Assembly (NCBI GenBank): GCA_963922205.1
Contig: CAWUHX010000259.1
Span: 259,501-323,500 of the forward strand
From: Romanomermis culicivorax
Taxonomy: Eukaryota; Nematoda; Enoplea; Mermithida; Mermithidae
DNA: 64,000 nucleotides
Direction of reading: 5' to 3'
Part shown: positions 35,907-47,089 of the stretch, piece after piece
How the letters are laid out: the number at the start of each line of letters is the position of its first letter
Position numbering within the stretch: the stretch's first letter is position 1
Position numbers and translations under genes: made by a program
Notes under the pieces: generated by a model
What the model saw: only the letters and a program-made list of their open reading frames with translations
Databases searched by the model: none
What the model was told of the DNA's origin: nothing

Positions 35907-37648
35907 AGACCGAAAGGCAAATAATTGAATTCGTAAAGTCCAATGGGGGTATTAAATGCCGTCTTTTCTTTATCCGCCTCGGCAATCGGGATTGACCAAT
36001 AAGCGTTAGCCTGATCAAGGGTAGAGAAATACTTCATACCCTTGAGTGTGTCGAGGATGTCATCTATCTGTGGGAGAGGGTAGACATCCTTTTTCGTGAC
36101 CTCGTTAAGACCACGAAAGTCAACACACATACGGTGAGAACCGTTTTTCTTGCGCACCAGGACAGTATTAGTAGCCCACGGTGACGTGCTCGGCCGAATA
36201 ATACCTTTCTCCTGGAGCGCCTTGACCTCCTGCATGATGAGATCCTTTTCCTTAGGTGAGGACCGGTAAGGGAAACGGGGGACTGGGCGGGCATCGCCCA
36301 TGCAGATTTCGTGCTGGACGAGATCAGTGGAACCTGTGTCCTTTTCATCAAGAGCATAAAGATCAGTGTATGCAACCAGCAGGTCGAGTAAGGCTGCCCG
36401 GTCCCGAGGGGAGATGTCCGGTGAGATTACAGCATTGGTCTCTACCCACTGACGGTCGAGGACGGTGTCTGAGTCGACCGGTGATTCCCGTGAGGGCTCA
36501 CTATGCATTTGCACATGACCGATGGTCATGTGCGGGTAGAGAACCACGGAATGAGTATTCGGGTTAACTATTTGAAGTGGTATGTGGCCGTTGGTCACGC
36601 TACTCACGCTTCCAGCAAAATATACGTTTCTTTGAGATCCCGTGAGGTGCTTTGGGAAAAAGGCCACCTCAGGTACGTTCGTATAAATTGGTGGTATGGG
36701 TACAGTGAATCCTGTCAGGGAGCAAGGCTCCAAAGTTACCAAGTCCTTCAGGGGCAAGGCGCCGCGGGCAGAAGGTGGGCTGTGGATGAGACCGTCACAG
36801 GGGATTCTACTTTCCTTGAACTGGAGGAAGGATTTCTCCCAGTTCAAGCTGACACAATTGAACCGGCCAAGGAAGTTTGTTCCGAGGACCAGTTCAGCTG
36901 AACAGTTCTCCTGTATTTGGACCTGAATCCGTTCAGAGACATCAGCCACTGTAACCGTGATGTAGGCTGCTCCTAGCAGTGGGATCGGGGATCCGTTGGC
37001 TGCGATAGGGCGAGCCCTGGTTGGTGAAAGTGTCAAGTTGGGCAGCTGGGCTGCTAACTTGTGGTCCAGGAGTGAGAAAACAGCTCCTGTGTCGACCAGT
37101 GCCTTTGCTTCTACCCAGTTGTTGAGGAGAACTTTGATATGGGGTGTCCGAATATCATAAGGGTAAAAAGCAGAGACCACATGACCGGAATCAGGTGTGG
37201 CGGCACCACTATTGTGTTTAGTCTTACTGGACCGCTTTGGAATCGGCAGTTCCATACGACGTAGCAGACCTACTAGAGCGTATCCGACAGAGGGTTCTGG
37301 GTCATTTAGAAGGGTGGACTCATCCTGTACCGTGAGTACGTGGTTTGAGTGGTCCCTTGGGCTCTGAGTAGCTCCTAGTGATTCAATCTCGGTGTCCGAT
37401 AGCGGAGGCGCGTTTGGCACGGGTGATGCCGGAGCATCTGAATCACTTGGCTCACGGTATCGGCCCTTCTCTAGCGTGACTGGAGAGTTTCCAGGCGGAG
37501 GTCGAGGGCAACCTGACCCGTGCAAGGTCGACAAAGGACGACTTGCCCGTCTGGAAGAAGCCCGGGATCCCCTGGTTGACCCACGTGATGAGGCAACCGA
37601 GGAGGCCCGTGAGTGTGGCCGAGAGATGGACGAAGCCCTGGACCGCGA
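35744..37648 (-). pseudogene. Retropepsin 2 and reverse transcriptase N-terminal part
   Basis: Begins just after the TGA at 37649 with an Arg/Ser-rich stretch. The protease then shows ALVDTGAVFSLL (Asp-Thr-Gly at 37093-37085) and LVLGTNFLGRF. RT motifs follow: SPWATNTVLVRKKNGSHRMC, VDFRGLN, FSTLDQANAYWSIPI and LPFGLCNAPGTFQRLMD. These are standard Ty3/gypsy blocks, in the same frame as the env-like ORF upstream. The frame is lost just before the second catalytic Asp pair, near 35860. Confidence 0.9.
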
Positions 37649-40018
37649 TCATGATCCCGACCTGTGTGAGCTTCTTCTGAGAGCACGGGTGTTCTCCCAC
37701 CAGGGGTCGATCTGGTCAATCTCCGGCGTGGTCAGCAGGAGGGGTAATTCTACCGCGTCCAGCCGACAAACATTACGTTGGTAGTCGAACATAATGTTCT
37801 TGAACTGTACTAAGAAGTCCAGTCCGAGTATAAGGTCAACAGGTGCCCAGAAGGGAGACGTAGTCTTGCACACATGGAGATGTATATCGATCCGTGTGTT
37901 CGGCTGGCGGTTTCCGGGCAACATGATTTCATATGGTCCCGAAAGGATGATATGGATGGCTTTACCATTGATGCTCATCAATGGGTTAAAGTCGTGATGT
38001 TGCTGAAACGCCATGACGGCCTTCGGAGTTTCTTTAGCCAAGGCCTTATGAAGACATTGGCTAATGATAGTGCGGGGGCAACCCATGTCAAGGAAAGCAG
38101 GAGTTTCCTTGGTGTCCAGCAGCACGACGAAACACGGTGTGATTCGGTCAAGCTGGGAGGGCACATCATTTTGCACGTAGTGAAAACCGATCCAGCGTTG
38201 GACTTTGCGGTAAAGGCCCAATGATGAGAAATGGCTAACAAACCTGACCTGTTTGCTCCGCAGACGGTAGTTGAGATAATAAGATACACCAAGATAGGCA
38301 AGGTATCTGACACCGATCAGCACCGTCAGGGTAATTAGGATGTTAAAGATCAACTGGACCGGCCCGCTCAGGACAGCATGCAAGCCCTGGGCGAGGGTGT
38401 GTTGTTGACCCGTAATAACATGGTTTGCTGCCAAACCGACACCTTCCAGAGAGGCCTTGATGTCGGTTCCTACCCCTGCAATGGCCTGGTAAATGGCGTC
38501 TGGCTGCAGGGATAGACCAGCGGTAAAGTTTACCAGCCGGTTGACTACCGCTTCAATTTGCTCAGTCTTGTAAACGTACTGTTTAAAGAAGGCAAAGTTT
38601 GAAGGGGTCATCGCCAACTGGTCATGGAAGAGCGCCGGTGCCTCAAAGTGAGTGATGTTGAAGCGCTGCTTCCAGAAAAGTTCCAGTGGGATGTGGCTCA
38701 CATGGACCGCGCCAGACTCAGTAAACCAGCCCGAGCGATTTCGGAAAATCCCTGTAAAGTGGTGATGACACGGCACAATTGGGCTAGATTTAATGAGATC
38801 TGGACCACCGGGGGTGGCGAAATAGATGGTGCCGCCGACCTGTACAGGTAAGTACTTGTAGCAAACGTTTCGCACCCGGTACGAGTGGTAGACGTAGGTG
38901 GCGTTGAGCTTCTGACACGGCCATATTGTCAGTGCATCGCCTGTGAATTCCGCCATCAGGTCATTCCTCTGGAGGAATGCCCGGGCACCCAAGGTAGGGT
39001 CGAAGCGAAGCAACTGCCAAGTCAGATCAAGATAGCGTTGAGCGTGAGAGCAGAGCTCAAGCCACGTGAACCGGAAACCGTTAATTTCCGACTCCTTGAT
39101 CTGCTGAGCCAGGTAGTTCAATTTGGGATTGACAGGATCGGGACGAGTGTCCGTTGCCATCTTGAACAAGTTTTGGGTCAAATTGTATCTCCCGTGGATG
39201 CGTAGCAGAAGACCCTGATCCGTCCTGACTGTGGTGGAACGTAGTTCTGGGCACAGTTGGAAGACGCGGGAGTTTCCCGGGATCTTGAGGGCAACCTGTA
39301 GATCATCGATGATGATGTGGTTCCCTGACATGGACGCAGTGTAATTTCCCTTGGGGTGATAATGACACTGCAACATGAAGTTTTGTGCAGGCCAGACAAT
39401 GACCCCGTCTAGGGTAGTGCGCTGACCTGCAGTGGGACTGCATCCACTTACATCACCTAAGGTGCTCAGGGCCGTAGTGCCATCTCACGAAGCGACTTGT
39501 CCCTCCTCGATGAAGAGGTTAGTCACTGTCTTGCAGACGTCGCTGCAGCACCATTCGTACATCACTTCCAATGTTTGGTTTGTGCTATAAAAGCCAGGGC
39601 GAATGCCGACAAGTTTTTGTGAACCAAACATCTTAGTGTGATGTGCTAGCGTGCAGGCCGCAGGCGCTAAGTGCTGAGTGGTAATGACGTCTGCAGTGAT
39701 GCCCCTAGAGCCGAAGAAACCAGTGTTGGTGCAGACTTTGCGGGTGCGCAATGTGCATTTCCACGCTGTGGTTGTAATCCGGTCTGAACTAGGGACATAC
39801 ACCGTAAGATTCATGCGCCGCGGGCTCCATGAAGATTGCGGTGGTTTACACTCTACACGCTGGGGTAACTCAAGTGGATGTCCGCTTCTTGAGAGACCAC
39901 AAAATTGATACTGAGCCGCCGGTGCTGACAAACTCACCCCTAGAAACAGTGATGTTACCAAGGTCAATTTTATTATCAAAAACAACTGTACAAACGTGAT
40001 TTGTAAGTGTTCACACAT
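37649..40018 (-). pseudogene. Env-like glycoprotein fused to retropepsin-like domain 1
   Basis: Starts ATG 40018-40016, about 30 nt after the stop of the preceding frame. Seen: an N-terminal hydrophobic signal segment (LFLIIKLTLVTSLFLG), a Cys-rich ectodomain with several N-x-S/T sites and a CC-x-D-x-C cluster, a membrane anchor (about 38356-38288, IFNILITLTVLIGVRYLAYL) and a short basic tail. After the anchor comes a retropepsin-like unit with PAFLDMGCPRTII (38101-38063) and LILGLDFLVQF (near 37825); the Asp-Thr-Gly position reads Asp-Met-Gly. An in-frame TGA at 39485-39487 splits the ectodomain and another TGA (37649-37651) ends it. The ectodomain resembles chuvirus-type glycoproteins found in invertebrate retroelements; that is recalled, not searched. 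Envelope proteins mediate membrane fusion. Confidence 0.75.
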
Positions 40019-40046
40019 TTTCACAAATCTGGCCTGAGGAGCAGTG

Positions 40047-40886
40047 TCAGATTTCTTCTTCGTCGCTGTCAGACGAGATGGGTTCCTGGCCCGGGAAATC
40101 GAGGACCAATCCACCACACGGGTGGATTTCCCGGAGGATACCGATTTTTGGCGACCATGGGGCGACTGCTGTCGGGAACGGAGATTCCTCAACAATGCTG
40201 ACATCTTCGTTAACCGGACGTAAGGTCTCGTTGACGGCCATATGTTCGACGACGGGCGACTTGGTCGCAGCGGTCGGAGATGTCTCTTGGGCTGGCGCCG
40301 GGGATTTAATTTGGGCTGTTGCCGACAATGTATTTTGGGCTGCTGCCGACAGTGGACTTTGGGCTGGTGCCGACGTTGTGGTTTGGGCTGTTGCCGGCGG
40401 TGTAGGATCATTTGCGGGTTCCTTGGCCGGGGGCGAGGAAGCAGTAATGTCCATTTTTGTTGGCGATGTCGCGGCAACATGTGGTGCTGCTGTCGGTGAT
40501 GTAGCGGCGACAGCAGGCAGGAGGATCCGACTGGCCTGTTTGACTGCTTGGCGGACGGCATCGACCGAAGGTGAGGATGGTTCCCCATCCAATAAGAACT
40601 TCTCGACGGGCGAGATTGTGATAGTCCCATTGGCAATGAACTCGAGTGCCCGTCGGGCGACGTCGGGTCGTAAGAGTCGCATTGAAACAGGTGCCGCATG
40701 CACCACGTCGGCAGCCATGAGCGCTTCGATGTGCGATGGCTCGTTGAGCAGAGTCCACGGCAAATGCGGGTATTTCTTGGCCAGGTCAACCGACCAGATG
40801 GCCAACATCCCGTCTTGGACGGGCGATGGCACTGTGAACAAGAAATCGATAGAGTTGTGGACTGAGATAGATTTCTGTTTCCTACT
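40047..40886 (-). CDS. Retroelement ORF segment in the -1 frame
   Basis: A 280-codon open stretch that begins after TAG 40889-40887 and has no early ATG, so it would need frameshifting from the gag frame (or reflects an indel). The first 110 residues look like a folded domain ([32 protein letters not shown]). Then come Ala/Pro/Thr/Gln repeats ([23 protein letters not shown]) and an acidic end DSDEEEI. The gag frame is also open here. Function unknown; its position suggests a Gag C-terminal domain. Confidence 0.5.
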   Translation of the reverse strand, partial: SRKQKSISVHNSIDFLFTVPSPVQDGMLAIWSVDLAKKYPHLPWTLLNEPSHIEALMAADVVHAAPVSMRLLRPDVARRALEFIANGTITISPVEKFLLDGEPSSPSVDAVRQAVKQASRILLPAVAATSPTAAPHVAATSPTKMDITASSPPAKEPANDPTPPATAQTTTSAPAQSPLSAAAQNTLSATAQIKSPAPAQETSPTAATKSPVVEHMAVNETLRPVNEDVSIVEESPFPTAVAPWSPKIGILREIHPCGGLVLDFPGQEPISSDSDEEEI

Positions 40887-41770
40887 CTAGGATCACCTGA
40901 AGAAGAAGGTAGTATACCTGACAAATTCATGGGCTCGACCTGGTCGAGGACTTCCATAGCCGAATCCGTGGGGATCGAAGGGGGTGGTCCTGGAGGGACG
41001 ATGCGGGCCGGTGGCGCTGAAGACATCGTATTTGCGGCTGGAGCTGGCTGGGCAGTCGTGGTTTTGGGAATGCAATACGATGCGAGGATGTTAGCGTGGC
41101 CAACAAACTGCGGTGTCGTCGAGGGGTCCAGGGTGACCGGCATTGCATACTTTGGTGGTGGTGGTGGCAGCGGTATGTCCGACACATTTATCGGTACGGG
41201 TACCTGGGCTGCTTGGACCACTGAAAATCCAATACTGATTACGCAGACAGGATAACACTGTTGTGAAGGATCTGTCAGGTGTTCAGCAAGTGCCTCATCA
41301 TCCAGGTCACGAGGATCTGGATGAGGAGGGCCATCGGTAGCCCCAATGGCGTTGTTGCGATGTATGGGCTGCCGATATTGGTTCCCCGTCCCGTTAGGAG
41401 GGTGATAACTATTTCTTTGATGATACACATTTGTCCCCTGGGAAGAATAACCAGTATTTTGGTAGTCATTCTCACCCGAGTTTGCCGGATTGCGCTGCGG
41501 ACAGGCAGTTGATCGGTGCACTCGCACTTGACGACAATGAGGGCATGGCCTGTCACATCGGTCCGTAGGGTGGGCACGTGTACGGCAAAAATAACAGCGA
41601 CCTCCGTTAGCGGTGTTGTTACTGGGAGCAGCACTGGTGGGACGCTGGGCCCGGCAGTCGGCGTCGCTATGTGTACACAGTCCCTGGAAGGAGCACGTTT
41701 GAAGGTGTGCTGCCGACGTGCGTCGCCCGGTGGACTGATTTGGTGTCGACGGCTGTGGAGGCGGCGTCTG
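40887..41770 (-). pseudogene. Gag nucleocapsid and proline-rich segment
   Basis: Same frame as the capsid part but separated from it by TAA 41773-41771. Shows two zinc knuckles: CYFCRTRAHPTDRC (C-x2-C-x4-H-x4-C) and CPHCRQVRVHRSTAC (C-x2-C-x5-H-x4-C), then a Pro-rich stretch (IPLPPPPPKYAMP). Zinc knuckles package genomic RNA. Overlaps no other recognisable gene. Confidence 0.8.
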
Positions 41771-42637
41771 TTAGATTGGCGCTGGTGCACGTTGCTGGGC
41801 CGTAAGCTTCGCTACGTGGGCCGTTAGCCTGGCCATTTCCTGTTTCAAGCGGCGAACCTCATCAGCGGAGGATGAGGACGTTTGAGCGTTGCTCTGACGA
41901 CCGTTTGCGCTTCTGTTAGGCATATCGGGATTATATCCGGCATGTTTAGGTTCTGAAGAGAAAACAGCGTTAGATGGAGCAGTGTACCAGATCTCGTCCC
42001 GAAAGATTTGGGATTCTGCGTAACAGGCTGCCTTGAGTGTCTCTTCAAGAGTCGTGAACTCCCTAAACTTGATACTATCTCGGAGGACCGGTTTCAATCC
42101 TCGCAGAAAGATAGGTTTGATGATAGAATCTCGGACGTCTGTCGCGAGATCTGGATACGCTACCCTGGATAGTCTCTTGAGGTGCTCAAGGTAGACTATC
42201 CCGGACTCTGTCGGCTTCTGTAGTCGATCTTGGATCAGCTGCTGATGCAGATCAGAGTCGCGCCCTACCGGAAAATCTCTCCGTAGAAAAGCCGTAAACT
42301 CTTCGTAGCGGGTAGGTATTGGAGTGCTGCTGCTAAAGTCCCGGTAGGAGGCAAGAGCAGGACCCGTGAGGCATGACTCCAGAAAGGCGATTTTATACGC
42401 ATGATCCGTTTCGCTTACACCCTGGAGTGTAAAGAAACGAGTAAGATGCCACATAAAATTGGTGATAGACTCACCAAAAGCACCGGAGAAGGTGGGAGGG
42501 GCCATAAAGCTGGACATGGGAGGGTGCCTCCGACCATTCATGGCCTCTAACTTTTGGTTGAGGGGTCCAAGAGCATTCTCAAATGCTGCCTGGACCTTGT
42601 TCTCGATCTGTGAAGGGAGATCAGCTTCCGACTTCAT
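41771..42637 (-). CDS. Gag capsid region
   Basis: 288 codons from ATG 42637. Matches the Retrotrans_gag type: SFMAPPTFSGAFGESITNFM, then HLTRFFTLQGV, LTGPALASYRDF, RRDFPVGRDSDLHQQLIQDR and YLEHLKRLSR. It ends with a short coiled coil (DEVRRLKQEMARLTAHVAKL). Forms the particle shell. The terminal TAA (41773-41771) precedes the in-frame zinc knuckles, so it probably is a nonsense change or a readthrough site. Confidence 0.85.
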   Translation of the reverse strand: MKSEADLPSQIENKVQAAFENALGPLNQKLEAMNGRRHPPMSSFMAPPTFSGAFGESITNFMWHLTRFFTLQGVSETDHAYKIAFLESCLTGPALASYRDFSSSTPIPTRYEEFTAFLRRDFPVGRDSDLHQQLIQDRLQKPTESGIVYLEHLKRLSRVAYPDLATDVRDSIIKPIFLRGLKPVLRDSIKFREFTTLEETLKAACYAESQIFRDEIWYTAPSNAVFSSEPKHAGYNPDMPNRSANGRQSNAQTSSSSADEVRRLKQEMARLTAHVAKLTAQQRAPAPI

Positions 42638-44059
42638 GTCCGAGGGTTCGCTTTCCCGTAAGGTGGTTTAAGTCAAATTGAATAGAGAGCATCTCACTGG
42701 TCTGTACAGGCTGGGTACTGAGATGGCAGGAACGACGGGGTGTCTCTATTGTGTAAAGTGAAAGTGAGTACTACTTTTGAATTCGCGGCGAAAGAGCGCG
42801 TGAATTCGAAAAATGCATGTGCGACGGCGTTTGTTACGTAAACTTGATTTAGCTTAAGACTAGCGACCACGAAAAGGGAGCTAGAATGGAATAGGATTGT
42901 AAGATGCAAGATCAGAGTACACCAGGGTGACGCAGAAGGGAATTTATCTGGTCGCCCGTGATGGACAGAGGCATGGCTTGAGAGATGGGGGAATCGATCC
43001 CGACCAAAAATGTAGAGTTGGGGCCTGGACCCGGCAATTAGAATAGCTGAGAAGGACAGAAGATCAGATATAAGAGGAGAGAAAAGGCGGTTTTTCCTGC
43101 CGAGAAATAAGATGACGGATGAACCCGCTCAGGAGGGATTTTTCCTGGAGGTTCGACCGTTTGTACTAGTTTACAAACCTTGGGGCGAGGCGGACTCGTA
43201 GCCGGCAAGATCCTACTCACCAGGAGTAGCGCATAAAGTGGCATAAAGTGAAAAGGATGTGGACAACTGAAAGTGAACTTAAAAGGGTGCAATAAATAGG
43301 GACAAAACTAATTTACAAACCCAGTTACGCAAAGGGGTAGCGCAGTTACGCAACAGGCCTCACTCGCCAGGAGCGATTGCGATCTCTGTACAGTGTGATG
43401 GACTATACAGAGGTTCCGTGTTGGACGACATTCGCAAGTAACGTACAGCCATGTCCGAAACGGGAGCCCGCATTCCGAACAGAACGGACACTCTCCAGGA
43501 GTATTATACACAGCTGGTGGCCGGGTTGCCGATCACTGAGATGAAATGAGGCTCGCAGGTCACACAGTAGAAGAGAGAGAGAGCACGGGTACCAAGGGTG
43601 CTATTCTGACACACTCAGTCAGTTAAGATGAATTACTCTCGATGTTTTGAGGGTGCACCCGAAAACATCTAAGGGATCACGGGTACAAGGTGTCCCTGGG
43701 TGAATATGAGTGTAAAATAACTGAGGCGGACCCAGTTATGTATTGAGGCGTACTCAATACCTTCGCTGAGGCGGACTCAACGGTGCCTATTACATTACAT
43801 GACTAACAGGGGTGGACCGCGAAGGCGGACTCTGGGTCAGTGGCGACTCTAGCGCGGGCATTGTTAAGCTAGTTAACGAAGGCGTTCAAGTGAATAAAAT
43901 ATGACAGGGGGTCCTATACACTGTAGGCCCAACCGGAGGCTGTGCCGCGGTCCCTCAGGAACCACTACAGCGGGGACACTAAAGAAGATCTATGTATGAC
44001 AGCTGGATGAGATGAAAGAGAAGGAGTGAATTTAGATAAGAAATTTACAAGAAGATTGC

Positions 44060-45110
44060 TGAACCCTTGCAGACGTCAGACACAGGCAGTACCGACTGCA
44101 AATGCCTACCGTCTACATGAATCAAACAACCAACCCAGCTGAGGCCGAGTGTAACTCGTTCAAACCTGCAGTTAAAGCCTGAAAGCAGCCACGTGCTGAT
44201 CAACAGTGCCGCTACCCGGGCGGACAACCTGATCAGTACGCAGGCTAGAGAGCATCTCAGGTGGTGTATGTATGTGGACTGATGTTTCCCAGGCATCAGC
44301 CCCAGACACACACCAACCCTTTGACAAGAGCAGTAGGTGATAGGATCATGCGCCAGCGACCACCTATGTCTCAAGTGGAATACTCATAGGACCGACAGTA
44401 ACCTGGTGCTGACGTCAAAAGGTAGGGGGTATGAACCAACACATGACCTTGGTGCTGACTGCAGGTGCCTGGGATAAGAGTATTCAAATATCATGTCGCA
44501 GTTGCAGACGCCAGGGGTGAGTGCCTAAGGCCAGCAAAACCCCTGCAGTAGCACGTAATGTTACCGTTGCAGACGTCAGAAATAGGATCATGTAACCTCA
44601 ATTCCTGCTGCGAGAACATGATACATTGTCATTGCTGACGTCAGCAATAGGGCCCTGAAGCCAACTATCGGTATACAGCAACACGTGATGGTGCTGTTGC
44701 TGACGTCAAAAGGTGGAACCGAGGGTCTGATACCTTAAGTCAATGACATGAGATGCAGTTGTTGCAGACGTCAGATGTGGCACCTGTAAGACCTGCACAT
44801 CTTTGAATAGTGACACGGTGCATCACCATTGCTGACGTCACAGATGGGGTGCAGAGAACCAGCCGAATCTGTTACAACAACATTAGCTTCAGCTGTTGCA
44901 GACGTCAGAAGTCAGTACTGCAGGAGTATTAACTTAAACAATAACACGTAATGTCACCGTTGCTGACGTCAGGAGTAGAACCCGGAGGGCTACCCACCCC
45001 TAAAGCAACAGCAAGTGAAGCGGCTGTTGCAGACGTCAGTGGTTGCATCCGTGAGGCTGAACCACACAACAACAACAACCCGTAACATTGTTGTTGCTGA
45101 CGTCAAAGAG
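44060..45110. repeat. 65-bp tandem array carrying TGACGTCA / AGACGTCA cores
   Basis: The GACGTC core recurs at 44572, 44637, 44702, 44767, 44834, 44901, 44965, 45032 and 45099 (spacing 64-67 bp), with outlying copies at 44072 and 44411. Each is preceded by TTGC. TTGCTGACGTCA and TTGCAGACGTCA alternate strictly from 44767 on. TGACGTCA is the CRE, the known site of CREB/ATF bZIP factors. Between the cores the sequence is divergent. Confidence 0.9.
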
Positions 45111-45247
45111 CATGACCCATAAAGTCTATGGTCTAGATGCAACAACCCGAGAATAGAAGCGAACAGACCTTACAGTAAGTAGAAATGAGAAAGAGAGAGA
45201 AACTTACGTAAGGGTGTCATACTGTAGCGGTGGCATCAGAAAAACAG

Positions 45248-45251
<4 letters not shown>

Positions 45252-45313
<62 letters not shown>
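45252..45313. repeat. Poly(T) tract of 62 nt
   Basis: Uninterrupted T run (poly-A on the element's coding strand) in the leader. It creates an artificial poly-Lys frame. Length may be affected by sequencing. Confidence 0.9.
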
Positions 45314-45829
45314 CGCTGCTCAGATGACCGAGAAGAGAAATGGAGGGCAAAATAACCAAAAACGGGGAATACGAGATTTGGACATACGCGTGTTAATTGT
45401 GTAAACAGTAGGTGTAAAAATTTTGGGGCCGGAAAAGTGAGCAATTCTGACAGTTTCCGCCGACATACAAAAATACTGTACACACTTAACAGATCGCAGC
45501 CACGTATGACGTCCAGAATCATACGTGGAGGGTGTACCGTATCATGGGGTCATGGACCACCGACAGTCAGGAGAGGCCGTCAACCCCTACAGCTGTGATA
45601 CCAGTACCCGCGTATGGGTATACTGTAGTTACAGTACGGGAATGGGCACAGGCGTACTGTAACGGCACCCACCCTGAGGGTTACAGTATACCACCCAAAA
45701 TGGCAGAGGGGGGGGGGGGGAAATAAAGGGGAAAGAGACAGATAAGGGAATTTACAACACAGATTAAGTATGTAGAATATACAGGACTAATCAGAGGAGA
45801 AATACAGAATACTCGATATATAACTCAAC

Positions 45830-46290
45830 TCTGGGACAAATAACTCGACTCTGAGGACAATTAACTCGACTCAGGGGGAATTTATTACTCATAGGGGCAA
45901 TATACACGCATGAGATAATTATTTACACATATAGATCACATTTAGATCACTCGTAAGGGCAAATCCCGTCTTACAGTAATTAAACTCGATGTTAAGGGAT
46001 AAATTCCCGACCTACAGTAATAACTCTCGGTGGTACGGGAAAAATATCCGACTTACAGTAATAACACGCGACTTGAGGGGAGGTTTCCGACCTACAGTAG
46101 CGGTAATCCGAAATAAGGGACATTCCCGACCCATTAGGCAGTAAACCCGAATTTGGGGGGTCTCCGACTTATTGGATGGCTAGTACCCGATTTTAAGGGG
46201 GCTTGTCCGACTTAAAATGGGAATTGACCCGACCTGGGGGTAGTTCCGACCCAAGGGTGAAGTTTTTTGCACTTAAGGGCGAGTGCCAGA
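45830..46290. repeat. Degenerate array with CGACYTACAGTAAT motif
   Basis: Units of roughly 35-50 bp with CCGAC, CTTACAGTAAT and AGGGG elements (e.g. CGACCTACAGTAATAACTC, CGACTTACAGTAATAACAC). The upstream block 45600-45690 also has TACTGTA palindromes. In the retroelement leader. Confidence 0.65.
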
Positions 46291-47089
46291 CTTAAGGTCG
46301 ATTTTCCAGCCTTGCCATGTCACATATTTGGCCATCCATGTCACATTTTATGGCCATGTCACGTGTATGACATGTGGATTTGGGAGAGCTGGGGAGGTTT
46401 GGGTATCTCATCAGGTAATACCGTGTTTTAGTCATCACATTGATGGTGAACCATATCAGATTGATCCTATTACAGTGAGTAATAGGCTGTGACTCCTGAT
46501 GGATACTGGCATTTTTCCCCAGGCTTCCCTGAATGGCGTTGGGGCCTAACCTGGCGAATGGTGGCTATAGAGAGGTCTATAGTTGGTTCTCTGGTGTTGT
46601 CCTTGGGGTCTTGCTGTAGGGTAATGGACAACGCTGCCAGGCTAGGTGTGACAATCCCCGAGTCCTACTCAGTGAGAGTGGGGACAGGGTCACCCATAAA
46701 ATGACCTAATGTGTGGGACCCGATTATGAACCAGACAGCCCCTTTTAGCCCGAACCTGAAAGGTAGAGGCCCTACTTATCTGTGGAAACTTGGGAAACCG
46801 ACTTAGGAAGGATTTCCCAACAAATACCCCACAAATAACAATAATCCCCTGAGAAGACTCACCTAGTCCTGTTTCTCAAGCGATTCGACGAAACGGGCAG
46901 CGAGTCCCTGGATACTTTCGGTCTTCTGGCACTGGGGCGGGGATGCGATCCACACAAGTCCTAGCGGCGAGCGGCAGTGAGCGGGAGGCGAGTCTCCAAC
47001 GTTTTCTTCACGAACCAGGGGTGGTCGGACACCTGGCACTGATGGGCAGCGGGTACTGTAGACGGTAAGCGGCGGACACGGTAACCGGG

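Noticed and set aside
36503..36901. Plus-strand frames opposite pol and env
   Set aside because: Antisense shadows of recognised protease, RT and env-like sequence.
40078..40890. 270-codon plus-strand frame opposite the retroelement
   Set aside because: Antisense shadow of a GC-rich, stop-poor coding region; Gly/Ala/Trp-rich without motifs.
45217..45522. Poly-lysine-rich minus-strand frame
   Set aside because: Created by the 62-nt T run in the retroelement leader; no gene context.
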